Positions 4,371 to 6,854 of a stretch of DNA of 6,854 nt are shown here, piece by piece; the stretch's first letter is position 1, and each line of letters opens with the position of its first letter. Source of the stretch: Candidatus Bathyarchaeota archaeon B23 (lineage in GTDB: Archaea > Thermoproteota > Bathyarchaeia > TCS64 > B23). Made by a program: the position numbers and the translations under genes. The notes beneath the pieces were generated by a model that had not been told where the DNA came from, made no database searches, and worked only from the letters and a program-made list of their open reading frames with translations. The stretch spans positions 1 to 6,854 of the forward strand of contig LUCA01000055.1 in the NCBI GenBank assembly GCA_001593875.1, given 5' to 3'.

Positions 4371-5054
4371 ATGGAGCTCTCACAGCTCTATCCCGGGATC
4401 TATAGGCTGAGGATCGACGATAGGGAGCACCTCGCCACCCTCAACCTCGCCCCGGGCGTCAGCGTCTACGGCGAGAGGCGGATCGAGGTTGGGGGGTGGG
4501 AGTATCGCCTCTGGAACCCCCATCGGAATAAGTTGGCGGCCGCCCTCCTGAGGGGTCTATCCCCCATGCCCATCGCCCCGGGGATGAGGGTGCTCTACCT
4601 CGGGACGGCGTCGGGAACCAACTGCTCCCATGTCTCCGACATAGTTGGCGTCGAGGGGCATGTCTGGGGGGTGGAGATCGCCCCGAGGCCGATGAGGGAC
4701 TTCCTTGAGCGGGTGGTGAGATATAGGGCTAACGTCTCGCCGATACTGGGGGACGCCCGGAAACCAGAGGGCTATTCGGCCCTCGTACCCCTGGTGGACG
4801 TCGTCTACGCCGATGTGGCCCAGCCCGATCAGGCGGCCATCGTCGTGAGGAACGCCCAGCTCTTCCTCAAATCCGGCGGCTGGGTCCTGATGGCCATAAA
4901 GTCTCGAAGCGTCGACGTAACCAGGCCGCCTGAGGAGGTCTATGAGGAGCAGGTTGGAGAGCTGAAGACCTCGGGCTTCGAGGTCCTGGAGGTGGTGGAG
5001 CTAGAGCCCTACGAGCGGGATCACGCCATGGCCCTCGCCAGATATCAAGGCTGA
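4371..5054 (+). CDS. flpA: Fibrillarin-like rRNA/tRNA 2'-O-methyltransferase
   Basis: The catalytic, SAM-dependent subunit of the box C/D RNP, which methylates ribose 2'-OH at sites chosen by guide RNAs, together with Nop5 and L7Ae. The 227-residue length is typical of archaeal fibrillarin. Features: small N-terminal beta domain (1-50, ending YRLWNPHRNKLAAAL), SAM motif I VLYLGTASG (74-82), HVSDIVG (87-93), motif II acid E102 in GVEIAPRPMRD, ILGDARKPE with D128, ADVAQPDQA (147-155), and AIKSRSVDVT (175-184) with K177. LEPYERDHAM (211-220) closes the fold. The usual motif I GAASGTT reads GTASGTN here, a mild variation. It follows the four-cysteine gene at 10 bases, with only a distant GAGGT upstream, so translation may depend on coupling. 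Its 3' end overlaps rnhB tail to tail by 10 bp. Confidence 0.97.
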   Translation: MELSQLYPGIYRLRIDDREHLATLNLAPGVSVYGERRIEVGGWEYRLWNPHRNKLAAALLRGLSPMPIAPGMRVLYLGTASGTNCSHVSDIVGVEGHVWGVEIAPRPMRDFLERVVRYRANVSPILGDARKPEGYSALVPLVDVVYADVAQPDQAAIVVRNAQLFLKSGGWVLMAIKSRSVDVTRPPEEVYEEQVGELKTSGFEVLEVVELEPYERDHAMALARYQG

Positions 5055-5698
5055 CCCCTGACCCTCCCCCTGATCCGTTTAACCGTGGACCAGCTCCCCC
5101 TGATGAAGGGTGGACATCCGTCGGGGTGTCGGCTGAACCACTCCTCTAGGAATCTAACCGTCTTGGGGTCATGGGGGTACCCCGATCCGAAGTCGCCGTA
5201 GTGCTCCCTCAGCCTCCTTATGATGTCGTCCCTCCGCACCTTAGCCAATATGGAGGCTGCGGCCACCACCGGATACCTGGCGTCGGCCTCATGCTCCGAG
5301 ATGATGTGGGGCTTCTCCCTCAGGGCGCTTAGGATGTGCTCCCCAAATCTCTCGGCGTTGATGTCGGAGGCGTCGACGTAGACCCTATCCGGCTTCAGCT
5401 CCCTTATCACGTAGGCCATGGCCATCGCCTCCAGATAGTTGAGCCTCCGCAGTCTCACCCCCCTCTCCACCACCCTGTCGATGGCCCTGGGAGGGATCTC
5501 GAAGTAGGCGCAGTCGAGGGCGATCCCCTCGATCTCCTCCGCCAACCTCTCCCTCCTGCCGGGCGTCAGGGCCTTGGAGTCCTGGACGCCTATCACCCTC
5601 AGCCTCTCCACGTCCCCCTCCTCGAAGAGGGCTCCGGCGACCACCAAGGGGCCTATGACGCAGCCCCTGCCGGCGTCGTCGACGCCTGCCACCCTCAT
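5045..5698 (-). CDS. rnhB: Ribonuclease HII
   Basis: Cleaves RNA in RNA-DNA hybrids and removes single ribonucleotides and primers during replication and repair. The 217 residues are normal for archaeal RNase HII. Seen: VDDAGRGCVIGPLV at 6-19, DSKALTPGRRE at 40-50, VYVDASD at 107-112 with catalytic D109, EADARYPVVAAASILAK at 137-153 with D139, the GSGYPHDP substrate loop at 171-178 and RGSWSTVK at 200-207. The metal-binding quartet is normally D-E-D-D with DEAGRG at the first site. Here the second residue is aspartate (D8), so the quartet reads D7-D8-D109-D139. The ATG at 5698 overlaps the THEP1 stop as ATGA, so the two are translationally coupled. Confidence 0.96.
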   Translation of the reverse strand: MRVAGVDDAGRGCVIGPLVVAGALFEEGDVERLRVIGVQDSKALTPGRRERLAEEIEGIALDCAYFEIPPRAIDRVVERGVRLRRLNYLEAMAMAYVIRELKPDRVYVDASDINAERFGEHILSALREKPHIISEHEADARYPVVAAASILAKVRRDDIIRRLREHYGDFGSGYPHDPKTVRFLEEWFSRHPDGCPPFIRGSWSTVKRIRGRVRGQP

Positions 5699-6210
5699 CC
5701 CTTCACCAACTCCCCCACGATATACTCAACCAGGCGGTTTATCCTATCCCTGGAGACCCAGAGGAGCTCCCCATAATGGCTGTAGGCCCCGGCGTAACGC
5801 CTATGGACGACGGCCAAGACGGGCTTGACGCCGCCGAGTATGCGCCTCACAGCCTCCTCGAAGGAGTTGGAGTAGAGCTCCATCCTGCCGATCTCATCGA
5901 TACAGATGACGTCGCACCGCTCCTCCGCATGCCTCAACGCTGGGAGGGCTACCGCCTCGAAGCCCTCGATGTCGACGCCGTATCTCCCCACCCTATATCT
6001 GGAGTGGATGCCGACGGCCGCCAAGGTTCCCCGTCTACCCGTGGCGAGGTCCACCACCTCGAAGCCCACTCGCCGTCCCCCCCTCCTCACCTCCGGGGTG
6101 GAGATGCCCCCCACCCTTAGACCTCCCCTCCTCAGCTCCTCGACGCATCTGAGGACGACGGTGGACTTCCCCGAGCCAGGCATCCCCGTCAGCAGGAACT
6201 TCCTCCCCAC
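5695..6210 (-). CDS. THEP1-family nucleoside-triphosphatase (P-loop NTPase)
   Basis: A 171-residue P-loop protein of the NTPase_1/THEP1 family, which hydrolyses ATP, GTP and other NTPs. The physiological role of the family is not settled. Walker A is GMPGSGKST at 9-17. VGGISTPEVRRGGRRVGFEV (33-52) is the family's conserved strand after helix 1, IHSRYRVGRYGVDIEGFE (68-85) the middle block, and VICIDEIGRMEL (101-112) the Walker B with D105-E106. VLAVVHRR at 131-138 is the following conserved strand. The start is GTG 6210, supported by a GGAGG seven bases upstream. It lies 25 bases after the CoA-transferase stop and overlaps rnhB by 4 bases, in what appears to be a three-gene operon. Confidence 0.93.
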   Translation of the reverse strand: MGRKFLLTGMPGSGKSTVVLRCVEELRRGGLRVGGISTPEVRRGGRRVGFEVVDLATGRRGTLAAVGIHSRYRVGRYGVDIEGFEAVALPALRHAEERCDVICIDEIGRMELYSNSFEEAVRRILGGVKPVLAVVHRRYAGAYSHYGELLWVSRDRINRLVEYIVGELVKG

Positions 6211-6235
6211 CCCTCAGCCTCCAGTCGGCCTTCAG

Positions 6236-6854
6236 CTAGACGACGCCCTCCCTCCTCAGCTCCTCCAGCTCCTCCTCCGAGAGGCCGAGGAGGGAGCAGT
6301 AGACCTCCCTGTTGTGCTGCCCCAGCAGCGGCGCCGGCTTCGAGATGTCGCCGGGGGTCTCGGAGAGCTTTATGTGGAAGCCCGGCAGGGTCGTCTCGCC
6401 CAGCTGGGGGGGGACGACCTTCACGAACATCTCCCTCGCCCATGCCTGCTCGCTTCCCATCACGGCGTCCAAGTCGCTGATGGGGGCCGCCGGGACGCCC
6501 GCCTCGACGAGGGTCTCCACCACCTCCTCGACGGTTCTCTCCGAGACCCATCTAGCCACCTCCTCATCGTCGAGCTCCTCGACGCCGGTGGCCTCCCTGA
6601 AGCGGTCTCCGATGCGGCCCAGGGGGACGGCGATGGCGACGTAGCCATCCCTGGCCTTGAAGGCGTCGTAGATGCCCTCGATCTTCAGGGCCCTATCCAT
6701 CGTCGTCCGAGCTAGATGCCAGAAGGAGAAGCTCTGGCTCACGGCGATCATCGAATCCATCTGGGCGACGTCGATCCTCTGCCCCCTCCCAGTTCTCTCC
6801 CTGTAGACGAGGGCCGTCAATATGCCTATGAGGAGCGAGAGGCCTGGTATGGTG
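6236..6854 (-). CDS. Class III CoA-transferase (CaiB/BaiF/Frc family), C-terminal half, cut by window edge
   Basis: The last about 206 codons of a longer gene (family members are about 380-430 residues), entering at the right edge. Class III CoA-transferases move CoA between carboxylic acids through a covalent aspartyl-CoA intermediate. Typical elements: IGILTALVYRERTGRGQ followed by IDVAQMDSM near the visible start, DGYVAIAV, a helical domain (ELDDEEVARWVSERTVEEVV), GVPAAPISDLDAV, and the C-terminal LPGFHIKLSETPG and PAPLLGQHNREV. The catalytic aspartate would be the codon split by the window edge: its visible third base is C, which would fit GAC. An in-frame TTG at 6820 is not the start, since homology continues upstream. 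The substrate cannot be told. It leads into THEP1 and rnhB on the same strand. Confidence 0.92.
   Translation of the reverse strand, partial: TIPGLSLLIGILTALVYRERTGRGQRIDVAQMDSMIAVSQSFSFWHLARTTMDRALKIEGIYDAFKARDGYVAIAVPLGRIGDRFREATGVEELDDEEVARWVSERTVEEVVETLVEAGVPAAPISDLDAVMGSEQAWAREMFVKVVPPQLGETTLPGFHIKLSETPGDISKPAPLLGQHNREVYCSLLGLSEEELEELRREGVV

Noticed and set aside
5906..6715. Long plus-strand open frame (269 codons) opposite THEP1 and the CoA-transferase
   Set aside because: It is Pro/Leu/Arg-rich antisense sequence produced by GC-rich codon bias. The minus strand carries two well-recognised families across the same bases.
6818..6820. TTG at 6820 as the start of the CoA-transferase
   Set aside because: Family homology continues in the same frame to the window edge, and a 194-residue protein would lack the catalytic half.

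Overview
The window looks like a piece of an archaeal chromosome, most likely from a high-GC, probably thermophilic, member of the Thermoproteota or a Bathyarchaeia-like lineage. The evidence is archaea-type gene content (Nop5, fibrillarin, Alba, an archaeal-type RNase HII, a THEP1-type NTPase and PyrK with a PMSLS motif), very frequent AGG and ATA codons, purine-rich coding strands, and archaeal promoter signals (TATA-like boxes about 25-30 bases before several start codons, implying leaderless or nearly leaderless mRNAs). The lineage is an inference. No tRNA, rRNA, CRISPR array or transposon was seen.

Layout. (1) Bases 1-1119, minus strand: the pyrimidine pair pyrD-pyrK, with pyrK running off the left edge. 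(2) Bases 1137-2314, plus strand: the box C/D RNP scaffold gene nop5, broken by a one-base frameshift near 1440. Its N-terminal domain is in one frame and the coiled-coil and Nop domains in another. (3) Bases about 2360-2815: an AT-rich island in otherwise GC-rich DNA. It holds a small winged-helix regulator (minus) and a divergent promoter region. (4) Bases 2812-3603, plus: an ACT-V4R putative ligand-sensing protein. (5) Bases 3604-3717: a convergent terminator region with a perfect 12-bp inverted repeat. (6) Bases 3718-3993, minus: the chromatin protein Alba. (7) Bases 4121-5054, plus: a 79-residue four-cysteine protein followed at 10 bases by fibrillarin (flpA). (8) Bases 5045-6854, minus: a run of a class III CoA-transferase (cut by the right edge), a THEP1-family NTPase and RNase HII. 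The last two overlap by ATGA. RNase HII and flpA overlap tail to tail by 10 bp.

How the genes fit together. Nop5 and fibrillarin are two of the three core proteins of the archaeal box C/D 2'-O-methylation RNP (L7Ae is not in the window). They are commonly adjacent in archaea, but here about 2 kb separates them, filled by the AT-rich island, the ACT-V4R gene and Alba. PyrD and PyrK form the NAD-linked dihydroorotate dehydrogenase. The less explained parts are the divergent winged-helix / ACT-V4R pair, the four-cysteine protein ahead of flpA, and the repeat-bearing intergenic region between alba and that gene.
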